Source: Streptoalloteichus tenebrarius (GTDB lineage: Bacteria; Actinomycetota; Actinomycetes; Mycobacteriales; Pseudonocardiaceae). Taken from it: DNA of 64,000 bases. Both the position numbers and the translations under genes were made by a program. The number at the start of each line of letters is the position of its first letter. Position 1 is the first letter of the stretch. Positions 52,648-61,951 of this stretch are shown one piece after another. The stretch covers positions 1 to 64,000 of the forward strand of contig NZ_JAMTCP010000011.1 of the NCBI RefSeq assembly GCF_024171885.1, given 5' to 3'. Under the pieces are notes generated by a model. The model was given only the letters and a program-made list of their open reading frames with translations. It searched no databases and was not told the origin of the DNA.

Positions 52648-55600
52648 TCAGGTCCGCTTCGGCATAATGCCTGAGTTTCGCGTCAGGGCGGCCCTCCTCG
52701 CGGGCGGCAGCGCGGGGAGCTCGGCTCGTACCTCCCCGAGTTCGTCCCGGAGTGTGTCAGCGCGTGGGTGGCCGAGCTCCTGGTACAGGTCGACTGCCCG
52801 TTTCCATGCTTCACCGGCGGCCTCATGAAGCCCGAGCTTCCTGAGCACGAGGCCGAGAACGTCCGTCGCCTGTGCCTCGCCCTCGGGATCGCGGGCCTGC
52901 CGGTAGCAGGCGATCGCGATGCGGATGGCTGTTCGAGACTCCTCCCACTGGTCACGGTCGCCAGACATCTGGGCGAGCACTGTGTACGCCAGCCCTGCCC
53001 CGGACAGGTTGGTCCTTCTGCGGTGGATGGCCAACGCCTCTCGGCAGTACTGCTCCGCCGCGGTGGTGTCGCCTGAGAGGTAGTGCAGCTCGCCGAGCTC
53101 CGCCAAGATCGTGCCCTGCATGTGGAGGTCACCGATGGTCCTGCTGAGCTGCCATGCGTGCTGATACTGCGGGGAGGCGTCGGTGTAACGCCTGGCCTGC
53201 GCGTAGGCCCAGGCGAGCCGGCGCGAGGCGCGCACCTCCTCACCCGGCAGTCCGGTTCCTACTGCCAGGGACAGGGACCGGCGGTAGAACTCGATGCCCT
53301 CGGGGTAGCGTCGCCGCCTGATGTGCGTTGTCCCCAGGTTGTGGAGGGCGGCCGAGCAGCCCGGAACATCTCCCAGTGCTTCGTAGAGGGCGTAGGACTT
53401 GCGGAAGCAGGTGTCGGCCTCTTCGTAGTCCCTCAGCTCTTGGTGGACGCTGCCGAGGTTGTTGAATGCCGAGGCCTCCATGTCCTTGTCTCGCGCCGCT
53501 TTCGCTGCGCGAACAGCCACGGTGAACACGAGGACGAGTTCCTCGTAGTGTCCGAAGTGGAGGAGTATGTCGACGAACGTGCTGGGGAGAAGGGCGGCAT
53601 GGTGGTGGAGCCCGAGGCGCTCCGCCTGTTGTACCACCGCGATCAGGTTTTCTTCCTCTTCGCGGACCCATCGGAGGGCGGCGCGAGGGCCGTCGACGTG
53701 GAGTGGCCGTGTTTCATGGCTCGGGGGAGGCACGGGGGTAGGTTCGACGTGCGGCATGAATGCCTTCTCGGCGTTGCTTGAGGAGTAGAGGTACCAGTCG
53801 AGCATCCGCACTGCGGCTTTGTGTCGGCTTGGAGCGTCCTCGGTGAGGATGTGGTTCCTCGCGTACTCCCACAGGAGATCATGCATCCGATACCGGTCCC
53901 GGGAAATCTGGTGGATCAGGTGTGTGCCGACCAGGACGTCGAGGTGGCGTTGTGTCTCCGGGCCCGTCGAGGCGTTGAGTGCGGTGGCGACGTGGAGGCT
54001 GAACTCGGGAGTCGGGTGGAGTCCCAACAACCGGAACAGACGTTTGGCGTCGTCGGGCAGGGCCTCGTAACTCCACGAGAAGACGGTTCGCAGGATCGGG
54101 TTCTCTACCTCGCCCCCCAACAACAGCATGGAGCGTTGGTGGCGAAGTTCCGCAACGAGATCGGAGAGTGAGCGTTCGTGGTGACTGCTCACATGTTGAC
54201 CGACGAGCTGCATGGCCAGGGGCAGGCCGCCGCACATGGTCACGAGAGCCTGTAGCGCCTTCGGTTCCGTGTGCGCCCGCCTACCGATGTGGTTGCGTAA
54301 CCACTCGGCTGTTTGGTCGTCGCTCAGCGGGCGCAGTGTCATCCGGTGGGCGCCGTGGCGCAGGGCGAGGCCGGAGAGCTGGTTTCGGCTGGTGACCACG
54401 ACCAGGCAACTGGACAGGGGTGCGAGAAGTGGGCGCACGTGCGCGGAGTCGGTGACGTTGTCCAGCACGACAAGCGCCCGTTGCCCCCCGAACTGGTTGC
54501 GAAGCTCAGTCCATCGGTCGTCGCTGCTCGGAATGGACTTCACGTTCACGCCCCGCGCGGTGAGCAGATGGACCACGGCCTCGGCCGGCTCGATGCGGGA
54601 CTCGGACGCGAACCCTCGGAGGTCGAGGTACACCTGGCCGCCGGGAAGGCGCTCGCGGGCGCGGTGGGCCCAGTGAATGACCAGGGTCGTCTTGCCGATG
54701 CCGGGAAAGCCGTCCAGCGCGATGAGGCCCCCGTGTCGGCTGGTGAGCCAGCGGTCCAGGCAGTGGTCCAGTTCCGCGAGGAGATCCTCGCGGCCGGCGA
54801 AGTTCCAGATGTCGTGTGGAAGATCGCCACCTGTCGCGCCGATTTCGAGGTTCGCGGGCAGCACGACAGCCTCGGCCGCGGCTCCGTTCGTCTCTGCCGC
54901 AGGCATCTGGTCGGCGGACATCGACCTTTCATGCAGGGCCTGGAGTTCCGCGCAGGGCGCTGCTCCTGTCTCCGCCGTGAACCACCGACGAAAATCGAGG
55001 AAGAAGGAGATCGCCTCCTGGTACCTGGCGAGCGCGTGGAGCGATCGGATCTTGTATGTGGCGAGTTTCTGGTCGAGGGTGTGCTCGTCCTGGATTTCGT
55101 CGACCAGTTCGAGAACGGCTTGATGGTCCTGCAACCGCTGGTAGTTCTCCAACAGCGCGTACTGGGCTGGCAGAAGGACGTTGCTTGTCAGTCGTCGCCG
55201 CTGGGAGTCCGCCCACCGTGTGTCGAGATCGGCCAGAGGAGTTTCCCACATCCCCAACGCGTCGTGCAGCAGCACACGGGCCCGGTCGTACTCACCGTGC
55301 CGCGTGGCCTCTCCCGCCTCCCGAACCAGTGCCCGGAACTGCCAGAAGTCGATGAAGGTCTCGTCGATCTCCAGCTTGTAGAACCCGTTGGCGTGACGAA
55401 GCTCCAGTGACGGAACGGCACGCCTGAGCACCTTGCGAATCCGACTCACTGAGGTTTGCAGGCACTGCCGGACACTTCTCGGGGCCGGCGCGTCCCAGAG
55501 CCAACCGATCAACTCTTCGACGGAGACGGGCCTGCCTCGACGGTAGAGCAGCACGGCGAGCAGGGCGCGTTCCTTGGCCCGCCCCCAGTTCTCGATCGTG

Positions 55601-55653
55601 CGTCCGCTGACGCGTAACCGTGTGCGTCCGAAGATCTTGAAGACGAGCTTCAC
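52648..55653 (-). CDS. SARP/AfsR-type regulator with NB-ARC and TPR domains
   Basis: Large STAND-class transcriptional regulator of 1001 residues. Order: OmpR-like winged helix (about 1-95; GRTIENWGRAKERALLAVLLYRRGRPVSVEELIGWLW), bacterial transcriptional activation domain (about 100-245), NB-ARC ATPase with P-loop GFPGIGKTT (about 313-321) and Walker B VVLDNV, then TPR repeats (about 660-960). GTG 55653 is preferred (GGGG upstream; the domain starts at once). Such proteins activate specialised metabolism on ATP binding. It is divergent from a nucleotide-sugar dehydrogenase, an obvious candidate target. The in-frame start at 55767 would add 38 non-domain residues. Confidence 0.93.
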   Translation of the reverse strand: MKLVFKIFGRTRLRVSGRTIENWGRAKERALLAVLLYRRGRPVSVEELIGWLWDAPAPRSVRQCLQTSVSRIRKVLRRAVPSLELRHANGFYKLEIDETFIDFWQFRALVREAGEATRHGEYDRARVLLHDALGMWETPLADLDTRWADSQRRRLTSNVLLPAQYALLENYQRLQDHQAVLELVDEIQDEHTLDQKLATYKIRSLHALARYQEAISFFLDFRRWFTAETGAAPCAELQALHERSMSADQMPAAETNGAAAEAVVLPANLEIGATGGDLPHDIWNFAGREDLLAELDHCLDRWLTSRHGGLIALDGFPGIGKTTLVIHWAHRARERLPGGQVYLDLRGFASESRIEPAEAVVHLLTARGVNVKSIPSSDDRWTELRNQFGGQRALVVLDNVTDSAHVRPLLAPLSSCLVVVTSRNQLSGLALRHGAHRMTLRPLSDDQTAEWLRNHIGRRAHTEPKALQALVTMCGGLPLAMQLVGQHVSSHHERSLSDLVAELRHQRSMLLLGGEVENPILRTVFSWSYEALPDDAKRLFRLLGLHPTPEFSLHVATALNASTGPETQRHLDVLVGTHLIHQISRDRYRMHDLLWEYARNHILTEDAPSRHKAAVRMLDWYLYSSSNAEKAFMPHVEPTPVPPPSHETRPLHVDGPRAALRWVREEEENLIAVVQQAERLGLHHHAALLPSTFVDILLHFGHYEELVLVFTVAVRAAKAARDKDMEASAFNNLGSVHQELRDYEEADTCFRKSYALYEALGDVPGCSAALHNLGTTHIRRRRYPEGIEFYRRSLSLAVGTGLPGEEVRASRRLAWAYAQARRYTDASPQYQHAWQLSRTIGDLHMQGTILAELGELHYLSGDTTAAEQYCREALAIHRRRTNLSGAGLAYTVLAQMSGDRDQWEESRTAIRIAIACYRQARDPEGEAQATDVLGLVLRKLGLHEAAGEAWKRAVDLYQELGHPRADTLRDELGEVRAELPALPPARRAALTRNSGIMPKRT

Positions 55654-56013
55654 GCGACCCCCATGCCGGACCCGTGTCGGACCCCCGACCGACGTCGACC
55701 GCAAGTGTGCTGGGTCGTACCCCGCCGTCGCCGCGCCTATGCGCAACGTGATCACAATGTTACGCACAGTAGTGCAGTTGGCCGAGAAGTGTCACAAGCG
55801 ACAGGCAAGTACATGGCAAGTCGGCGTCAAGCGGAAGCGCGCTTCGGCGTAGCGACCAGGGCTGACCTCGCCGCGACGGCCAGGCCGGCGGCGGCAAGCG
55901 CGTTGACGAGAACGAGACCGGCGGTATGGCAAGCGCCGTTCTCCATCCTCGCTCGCGTCCGGAGATCGGCATGGGCCCGACGCGGCCCGCATCCGGACGG
56001 GGGGAGGTTCGCT
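55654..56013. promoter_or_regulatory. Divergent promoter region SARP / dehydrogenase
   Basis: 360 bases between divergent genes. Contains the palindrome GTGATCAC (55748-55755) in a comparatively A/T-rich segment (AACGTGATCACAATGTTACG), a plausible regulator site. SARPs usually bind direct heptamer repeats, and none could be confirmed by eye. Confidence 0.35.
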
Positions 56014-57252
56014 GTGAACAACATTGATGTCGCAGTGATCGGCTTGGGCGTTACGGGCCTGCCCATGGCGATCGCTGCCGCCAACTCCGGGATGTCCGTC
56101 GTGGGGGTGGACGCCGATCCACGACGGGTGGGCGAACTGCGCGCGGCGCCGCCCGTTCCGCGTCTGCGCGTACGGCTGGCGGGCGCTGTCGCGCCGACGG
56201 CCGGCGTACACCTGTTGTGCGTGCCGACGCCGCCGGGTGGTGACGACGGCGCGGATCTCGCGCCGCTCTCGCTCGCCTGCCGGGCAGTGGGACGCGCGGT
56301 GCGGCGTGGTGGTCTCGTCGTCGTGCAGAGCACGTGCCCGCCGGGCACGGTGGAAGGGCGGGTCGCCCGCCGGTTGGCCGACGCCTCGGGTCTCGCGCCG
56401 GGCGTCGACTTCCATCTCGCTCACGCGCCGGACCGCATCGACCCCGGCAACCAGTCCCTGCCCGCCACGCGCATCCCGCGTGTGGTCGGCGGGCTCACGC
56501 CGCGCTGCACCGAGGTCGCGGCCGCGTTCATGGCGCGGCTGGTCGAGCGCGTGGTGCCGGTCAGCACCTGCCGGACCGCCGAGTTCGTGAAGACGTTCGA
56601 GAACACGTTCCGGCTGGTCAACATCTCACTCGTCAACGAGCTGGCGGAGTTGTGCCGCTCCTGGGGGGTCGAGGTGGGCGAGGTGCTCGACGCCGCGGCC
56701 ACCAAGCCGTTCGGCTTCCTCCCGCACCGGCCGGGAATCGGCGCGGGGGGAGCGTGCATCCCGGTGGTGCCGGGGTTCCTCAGCTCCGGCGCCCGCCGGG
56801 TCGGGGTGCGCACCGAGGTCGTCGACGCCGCCCTGGCGGTCAACGAGGTGATGCCCGCCAGGGTCGTGGCCCGGCTACAGGAGGCGTTGGCGGCACGGGG
56901 CATGATCTTGAGGGGACGACGTGTCCTGGTGGTCGGCGTCTGCTACAAGCCCGACGTGGCTGACGTCCGACAGTCCGCGGCGGTGCGGGTTCTGGACCGC
57001 CTACGCCTGGAGGCGTCGGTGTGCTACCACGACCCGCTCGTCCCTCTGCTGTGCCTGCCCGACGGGTCCGTCCTGCGCTCCACGCCGTTGGCCGAACTCG
57101 ACGGGTTCGACCTCGCGGTCGTGCTGACCCGGCACGCCGGCCTGGCGGAGTCACTGCGGGGTGCCCGGATTCCGGTCGTGGACATGGCGGACGGACAGGC
57201 CCGATGGATCAGCCCGTCCGGGCCGCGGGATCAGGAGACGCAGGCAGGGTGA
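56014..57252 (+). CDS. Nucleotide-sugar (UDP-Glc/ManNAc-type) dehydrogenase with changed active-site motif
   Basis: UDP-glucose/GDP-mannose dehydrogenase-family protein of 412 residues, normal length. N-terminal NAD domain VAVIGLGVTGLPMAIAAANSG with VVGVDAD; LLCVPTPPG; STCPPGT; substrate region EFVKTFENTFRLVNISLVNELAEL (Lys and Asn kept). The active-site motif normally GGHCIPVDP is GIGAGGACIPVVPGF: the catalytic Cys is present, but His and Asp around it are changed. C-terminal NAD/UDP domain VLVVGVCYKPDVADVRQSA. GTG 56014 has GGGGGAGG upstream. Probably makes a uronic-acid-type sugar, with altered kinetics. Confidence 0.85.
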   Translation: MNNIDVAVIGLGVTGLPMAIAAANSGMSVVGVDADPRRVGELRAAPPVPRLRVRLAGAVAPTAGVHLLCVPTPPGGDDGADLAPLSLACRAVGRAVRRGGLVVVQSTCPPGTVEGRVARRLADASGLAPGVDFHLAHAPDRIDPGNQSLPATRIPRVVGGLTPRCTEVAAAFMARLVERVVPVSTCRTAEFVKTFENTFRLVNISLVNELAELCRSWGVEVGEVLDAAATKPFGFLPHRPGIGAGGACIPVVPGFLSSGARRVGVRTEVVDAALAVNEVMPARVVARLQEALAARGMILRGRRVLVVGVCYKPDVADVRQSAAVRVLDRLRLEASVCYHDPLVPLLCLPDGSVLRSTPLAELDGFDLAVVLTRHAGLAESLRGARIPVVDMADGQARWISPSGPRDQETQAG

Positions 57253-57290
57253 CTCGCCGCGCCTGACGCCAGGCGGACGAACGGGCTCGG

Positions 57291-57323
57291 GTGTGGTGCG
57301 GGGCTGTCCGTCCCGCACCACAC
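57291..57323. terminator. 12-bp perfect hairpin after the dehydrogenase
   Basis: GTGTGGTGCGGG (57291-57302) pairs with CCCGCACCACAC (57312-57323), nine-base loop, 38 bases past the stop codon. Confidence 0.7.
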
Positions 57324-57447
57324 CCTGGCCCGCCTTCCGCACCGCACCTCTTCGCCATCTCCGAAGGCCGCCGCGTAGTACCGCTCACCGGGCGGACGGC
57401 CTCGCCCCCCCACCATCCAGCTCACCACCTTGAGAGGACCGCTTCCG

Positions 57448-57990
57448 ATGAGCAGACCCACACCCGCCTCAGCGTCACGAGCCCTGCTGTCCGTCTCCTG
57501 CGTCCTGCCCGACGTGGTGGTGCCCGGCGACGGGGACCCCGGCTTCACCGTGGTGTACATGGAGCACGCCGAGCCCAGCCAGTGGGAACTGGCTGACGTG
57601 CTCGTGGTGCCGCCGCGGTCCAACGCCGATCAGGTCGACCGCGCGGCGCGGGAGACGTTGCGGACTTACGTCGGTTGTTCGATTGTCGCGGCTGTCTGCG
57701 CTGGCGCTGGCTGCGTTGTGGTCTCCCGGGACGGGCAGCGTGCGGAGTTGTCCGGTGATCCGAGTGTCGCCACGGACATCGGCCGGTTCGCGGCGGTCGC
57801 CTACGCGTGGCTCGTGGCGGGGCGCCCGCTGGCCTCGCTGCGACCCGCCGATGTCGCGGCCGCCTCGCTGGATTGGGGCAGGTGCGAGCCCTCCGGAGGT
57901 CAGCGTGGTTCGTGGCGGGGGGTCTCCGGATCTGACCCGCTCAGCCGCTCGCGGAGGCGATCGGCGAGGGGGCTGCCCAGGCCCCGGTAG
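57448..57990 (+). CDS. Hypothetical protein
   Basis: A 180-residue protein from ATG 57448. Seen: MEHAEPSQWELADVLVVPPRSN, RETLRTYVGCSIVAAVCAGAGC, RFAAVAYAWLVAGRPLASLRPADVAAA; Cys-containing hydrophobic helix but no clear membrane topology. Family not recognised. The last 30 codons overlap the end of the convergent NB-ARC gene (57900) by 91 bases and become Arg/Ser-rich there, so the native stop may have been nearer 57900. Confidence 0.55.
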   Translation: MSRPTPASASRALLSVSCVLPDVVVPGDGDPGFTVVYMEHAEPSQWELADVLVVPPRSNADQVDRAARETLRTYVGCSIVAAVCAGAGCVVVSRDGQRAELSGDPSVATDIGRFAAVAYAWLVAGRPLASLRPADVAAASLDWGRCEPSGGQRGSWRGVSGSDPLSRSRRRSARGLPRPR

Positions 57991-59963
57991 TACTGCTCGG
58001 CCCGTTCCCAGTGGTCGTGTGCCGTGCTGAGGTCGCCGCGTGATGCGGCGACCTCGCCCAGCACCGTGAGGGCTTCCGCCTCGTAGTAGGGCGAGCGATG
58101 CGCGGACAGGTTGGCCATGGCTTGGTCCAGGAAGCTCGTCGCCTGAGCGCCGTCCCCGGCGCGGTGGAAGGTGGACCCGAGCGAGGTCAGAACCCTGGCC
58201 TCGCCCACCAGGTCGCCCAACTCGGCCATGAGGCCGCGGGCCGCGGTGAGTTCCTGGACGGCCTCGTCGGTGTGTCCGAGATCGGCGAGGATCTCGCCGA
58301 TCCAGCGGCGTCGCATCGCCACCGCGCGTGGTTGGTTCTGTGTGTGGGCGAGGGCGACAGCCTGGCGGAGGTGGTCGACGGCCTCGGGGAGGTGACCGCG
58401 CCCGCGGGCGGCGATGCCGAGCTGTTCCAACGCCGTGGCCTCGGTCGGCCGGTGTCCGTGGTCACGCGCCAGGCGCAGGGCCTGGTGGCACTCGCTCTCG
58501 GCGTTCGCGAACCGTTCCAGGTCCAGGTAGGCGGTCGCGAGCTGACACCGCATCCTGGCCTCGGCCACCGGGTTCCGGTCCAGGCGGGCGGACTGGATCG
58601 CGAGCTGGTGCAGGGCGATCCAGTCCTGGTAGGGGCGGCGATGAACGAGCACACTCCACATGGCCTCGCAGAACTGCCAGACCAGCGCGTTCCAGTGGCG
58701 TTCGGCGGCCAGGTGGACGGCGTGGACCAGGTTGGTGTGTTCGGAGTCCAACCACGCCAGGGCGTTGTCGCGGGAGTCGAAGGCGGGGGTGGCCGCGGGA
58801 GCGAGGTCGTAACCCGGCCCGACCCGCACCCGGGTCGGGCGGACGGCCAGGTCCGCGGCGATGGTCTGTTCCAGGTACCAGTCGAGCACGCGTCGCTGCA
58901 CCGTGTCCCTGTGCTGGGCGGGTTCGGCGGCCTCGGCTCGCTGGGAGGCGTCCAGCCGCACGAGGTCGTGGAACCGGAAGCGCTCGTGGGGGCTTTCGTC
59001 CAACAAGTTGGTGCGTACCAGTCCGGTGACGTGGCGGAGAGCCTCATCCTCGTCGGTGTCGAGGATGACGGCAGCGGCCTGGAGCCCGAAGGTAGGGCCG
59101 GGATGGAGGGCGAGGAGCCGGTACGCACGGGCCAGCTCGGGGTTGAGGTTGTGGTAGGACAGGTCGAACACCGCCTTCAGGGAGAGCTGATCGTCGGCCG
59201 CCAGGTTGGCGAGACGTCGTCGTTCGTCGTGCAGGGCGTGTGCCGCGCGGGAGAGCCGCCAGTGAGGTCGTTCTGCCAGACGTGCGGACAGCAGTGACAG
59301 GGCGATGGGCAGGCCGCCGCACAGCACGGCGAGTTCCTGGGCGGGGAGAGGCTCCTGTTCGACCCGGCGTGAGCCCACCACCTTGCTCAGCAGCAGGACC
59401 GAGGCGTCGGTGGCCAGTGGTTCCACGTCGAGGAACTGGGCGCCGTCCAGGGCCAGACCGCTGAGCCGCCACCGACTGGTGATCACCACGATGCTGTGCG
59501 GCGACGGGGGCACCAGCGGTCGGACCTGGGCGACTGATCTGGCGTTGTCCAGGAGGACCGCGAGCCGGCTGTCGGCGGTGAGGGTGCGGAACAGCGCCGT
59601 GCGTTCGGGGAGGGCGGCGGGGACGTGTTCTGGGGCGACACCGAGTGCGCGCAGGAACCCGCCGAGCACGTCGCTGGGAGCCACCGGGTCCTTCTGGGGG
59701 GTGAACCCCGCCAGGTCGACGAAGAGCTGGCCGTCGCGTAGACCCGATGCGCGTCTGGACAGCCAGTGCAGGGCGAGCGCGGTCTTGCCGATGCCGCCGA
59801 TCCCGTTGACCACGACCAGCAGCGGGCCGGGCCGCGTTTCGTCGAACCACTGGTCGAGTTGGTCGAGTTCCGTGTCGCGATTGGTGAAGGACGGTGGGGG
59901 CGCGGGGAGTTGGCGGGGGGACGGGGGCGACCGGGGGATCGGGCGGCTGGTGAAGATGGACAC
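57900..59963 (-). CDS. NB-ARC/TPR regulatory ATPase, N-terminus possibly frameshifted
   Basis: STAND-type protein of 687 residues without the SARP DNA-binding domain. P-loop GIGGIGKT (54-61), Walker B VLLDN, winged-helix region, then TPRs (about 420-660; LARDHGHRPTEATALEQLGIAARGRG and similar). ATG 59963 starts close to the Pro-rich PRQLPAPPPSFTNRD that opens these proteins. The minus strand just upstream, in another frame from ATG 60075, encodes ETTVDSSVTASTVGPVIQSGAIHGGVHL, the N-terminal effector-type segment common in the family; a one-base shift near 59925-59935 would join the two. Real start thus uncertain. Confidence 0.85.
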   Translation of the reverse strand: MSIFTSRPIPRSPPSPRQLPAPPPSFTNRDTELDQLDQWFDETRPGPLLVVVNGIGGIGKTALALHWLSRRASGLRDGQLFVDLAGFTPQKDPVAPSDVLGGFLRALGVAPEHVPAALPERTALFRTLTADSRLAVLLDNARSVAQVRPLVPPSPHSIVVITSRWRLSGLALDGAQFLDVEPLATDASVLLLSKVVGSRRVEQEPLPAQELAVLCGGLPIALSLLSARLAERPHWRLSRAAHALHDERRRLANLAADDQLSLKAVFDLSYHNLNPELARAYRLLALHPGPTFGLQAAAVILDTDEDEALRHVTGLVRTNLLDESPHERFRFHDLVRLDASQRAEAAEPAQHRDTVQRRVLDWYLEQTIAADLAVRPTRVRVGPGYDLAPAATPAFDSRDNALAWLDSEHTNLVHAVHLAAERHWNALVWQFCEAMWSVLVHRRPYQDWIALHQLAIQSARLDRNPVAEARMRCQLATAYLDLERFANAESECHQALRLARDHGHRPTEATALEQLGIAARGRGHLPEAVDHLRQAVALAHTQNQPRAVAMRRRWIGEILADLGHTDEAVQELTAARGLMAELGDLVGEARVLTSLGSTFHRAGDGAQATSFLDQAMANLSAHRSPYYEAEALTVLGEVAASRGDLSTAHDHWERAEQYYRGLGSPLADRLRERLSGSDPETPRHEPR

Positions 59964-60114
59964 CGCCGTGGATGGCGCCGCTCTGGATGACCGGTCCCAC
60001 CGTCGAAGCGGTCACGGAGCTGTCGACGGTGGTCTCCGTGGCCGCTCTCTGGTCCTCACCGCCTGATCCGCGCATGTCCCGCTCCGCCTGACATCGCGTC
60101 ACCTCTGGTGGCAC

Positions 60115-60702
60115 GGCAAACGTCTCCTGTGTATCGCGGTCGAGTGCCCTAGTGTTTCGATGTCATCGTTCTTCCTGCGAAGGATGTAGCGCATTGCGTC
60201 GAAGGCATGCCTTCTCGCTACTGTCTGTTCATCACGTCGTGTGGACTAGGGCCACCGATCGAGCAAAAGATGTTGGTTGTTTCCGCTCACTACTGGTGCG
60301 CTCGGCCTCACGGTGGTTCGGCTCGGCGTGGCCTGGCGCGGAACGTGAGAGTCTGTCGGCAACGGGGAAGAACTTCCGGCGTGAGGTGTCGTCCTGGCTT
60401 GTGCTTGGGCTCTGCACGGCGTTCGGAGCAAGACCATCTGTTCCTGATCCGTCTTCACACTTCAGAGACGCACGTTGCGTGGTGAGGTAACTCAAGTCTG
60501 CGGAAGCGCTACCTTCCGGACCGAAGGTGCGGGCCTGTCCAGGGACTTCCGACGCGATGTGAAAATTTCTTGGTGGCGTCCTCCCGTCAGCGCGACCAGC
60601 AGCTCTACCGTGAATGAGATTTCTGGCAGGCTTCTGTGCCCTTGCTCCTTTCCCCACCGATGAATCTGATAGCCGCTACTGCTGTCCCCTTCAGGGATGC
60701 AA
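60115..60702. other. 588-base stretch without a supported gene
   Basis: Less G/C-rich than neighbours with no coding frame. It ends at an orphan CRISPR repeat. Confidence 0.45.
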
Positions 60703-60790
60703 CGACTAACCCCGCGTACGTGGGGAGGACCGGCCGCGACCTGGGCTAATGCAGGGCCGTTACCGTTTCTGATCTTTGGTGGGGGGATGG
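60703..60790 (-). CRISPR. Orphan CRISPR repeat with conserved leader
   Basis: A single repeat-like unit (60703-60730: CGACTAACCCCGCG then TACGTGGGGAGGAC) matches the array-3 family with a few changes and one missing base. The 60 bases to its right, CGCGACCTGGGCTAA, then GGCCGTTACCGTTTCTGATC and GGTGGGG, match the array-3 leader at 41848-41910. There is no second repeat. It is a shrunken array or a fresh leader with one repeat. Confidence 0.75.
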
Positions 60791-60824
60791 ACTGGTGCGG
60801 GTGCTCCGGCGGCCACCACGCGGG

Positions 60825-61811
60825 TCACCGGTTCCTGTCCAGGGAAAGCGGTGGGAGGACGCCCATTCGTTTGACGGTTCTCGTCACCGGTGCCGACTCC
60901 AACGTGGTCACCGCGTCCAGCGCGCCGACGCGTTCGGAGAGGTAGCGGTAGAGGTCGCGGCCATCGCGGCAGACGACGAAGGCGACCAGGTTGGTCGGGC
61001 CGGTGGTCGCGGCGACGAAGGCCACCTCGGGGTGCCCGGCCAGGGCATGCGCCACCTGGTCGAGGGCGGAGGGGCGCACCGACAGCCACAGCCGGGCCTC
61101 CGTGCGGTAACCCAGCGTCGCCGGGGCGATGTTGAGGTCGTAGGACAGGACCCCGGCCTGGCGCAGGAGGTTCAGGCGGCGACGCACGGTGGACTCCGAC
61201 CGGCCGGAGCCGGCCGCGAGTTCGGCGTGCGAGGCCCTCCCGTCCCGCGCCAGGAGCGCCAGCATCGCGAGGTCGTCCTCGGTGAGCGTGACCGGCGTGG
61301 CCTCGGTGGGAGCTGGCGACGGCCGGAGCCGCGCGACCTGGTCGTCGTCGAGGGCCGCCAGTCCGGCCCAGCCGGTGGGCAGGAGGAAGCCGTCCAGGAT
61401 CGACTGCGCGGTCACCGAGTGGACGCGGTTGGTGCGGGGGAGCCGGTCCAGCAGGAGCGCGTCGCGGTCTCCGGGAGTCGCGGACTGGAGGTAGCAGGAG
61501 ATCTCCGTGCCGCCGGAGAGCAACTGGACCCAGAACGTGTCAGGGCGACGGGCGAGCGCGGCGGCGATCGCCCCGGCGGCCTCCGGCGAACACCGGACGC
61601 GCACCGTCCACGAGTCGTAGCCGAGCAGGGAGGCGTCCACGGCGCCGACGACGTGGAGCACGCCGGCCGCGCGCATCCGTCGGTAGCGGCGGGCGACGGT
61701 GTTCTCCGAGACGCCGAGCACCTCGGCGACCCGGCGGAAGGGCGCCCGGCCGTCGATCGCCAGCGCGTGGATCAGCCGGCGGTCGAGGTCGTCCAGCGTG
61801 ACGGTTTCCAT
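60825..61811 (-). CDS. Two-domain Lrp/AsnC-family regulator
   Basis: A 328-residue regulator made of two AsnC/Lrp units in tandem. Unit 1: TLDDLDRRLIHALAIDGRAPFRRVAEVLGVSENTVARRYRRM (HTH) and a RAM-like domain; unit 2 starts near 170: LTEDDLAMLALLARDGRASHAELAAGSGRSESTVRRRLNLLRQAG and a second RAM-like domain (LNIAPATLGYRTEARLWLSV). Such double-length forms are common in actinomycetes. ATG 61811 is chosen; ATG 61829 is possible. Divergent from the methyltransferase gene. Confidence 0.88.
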   Translation of the reverse strand: METVTLDDLDRRLIHALAIDGRAPFRRVAEVLGVSENTVARRYRRMRAAGVLHVVGAVDASLLGYDSWTVRVRCSPEAAGAIAAALARRPDTFWVQLLSGGTEISCYLQSATPGDRDALLLDRLPRTNRVHSVTAQSILDGFLLPTGWAGLAALDDDQVARLRPSPAPTEATPVTLTEDDLAMLALLARDGRASHAELAAGSGRSESTVRRRLNLLRQAGVLSYDLNIAPATLGYRTEARLWLSVRPSALDQVAHALAGHPEVAFVAATTGPTNLVAFVVCRDGRDLYRYLSERVGALDAVTTLESAPVTRTVKRMGVLPPLSLDRNR

Positions 61812-61951
61812 CTCGTCATGGTCTCCCATGGCGGTTCTCGTCATCCTGACGGCTGTCGCTGGAGGGCGAGGGTCGGGTTCGGGACGCTGTCTCCGAGTGG
61901 TCAAGAGCCGTGGGGAGTGGGAGAACCATGACCGGACAAGGAGAAGAACGC

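Noticed and set aside
54313-55410. 365-codon frame opposite the SARP gene
   Set aside because: Reverse-frame shadow of a gene with clear P-loop and TPR motifs.
58098-59297. 399-codon frame opposite the NB-ARC gene
   Set aside because: Gly/Val-rich shadow of the minus-strand ATPase; no family pattern.
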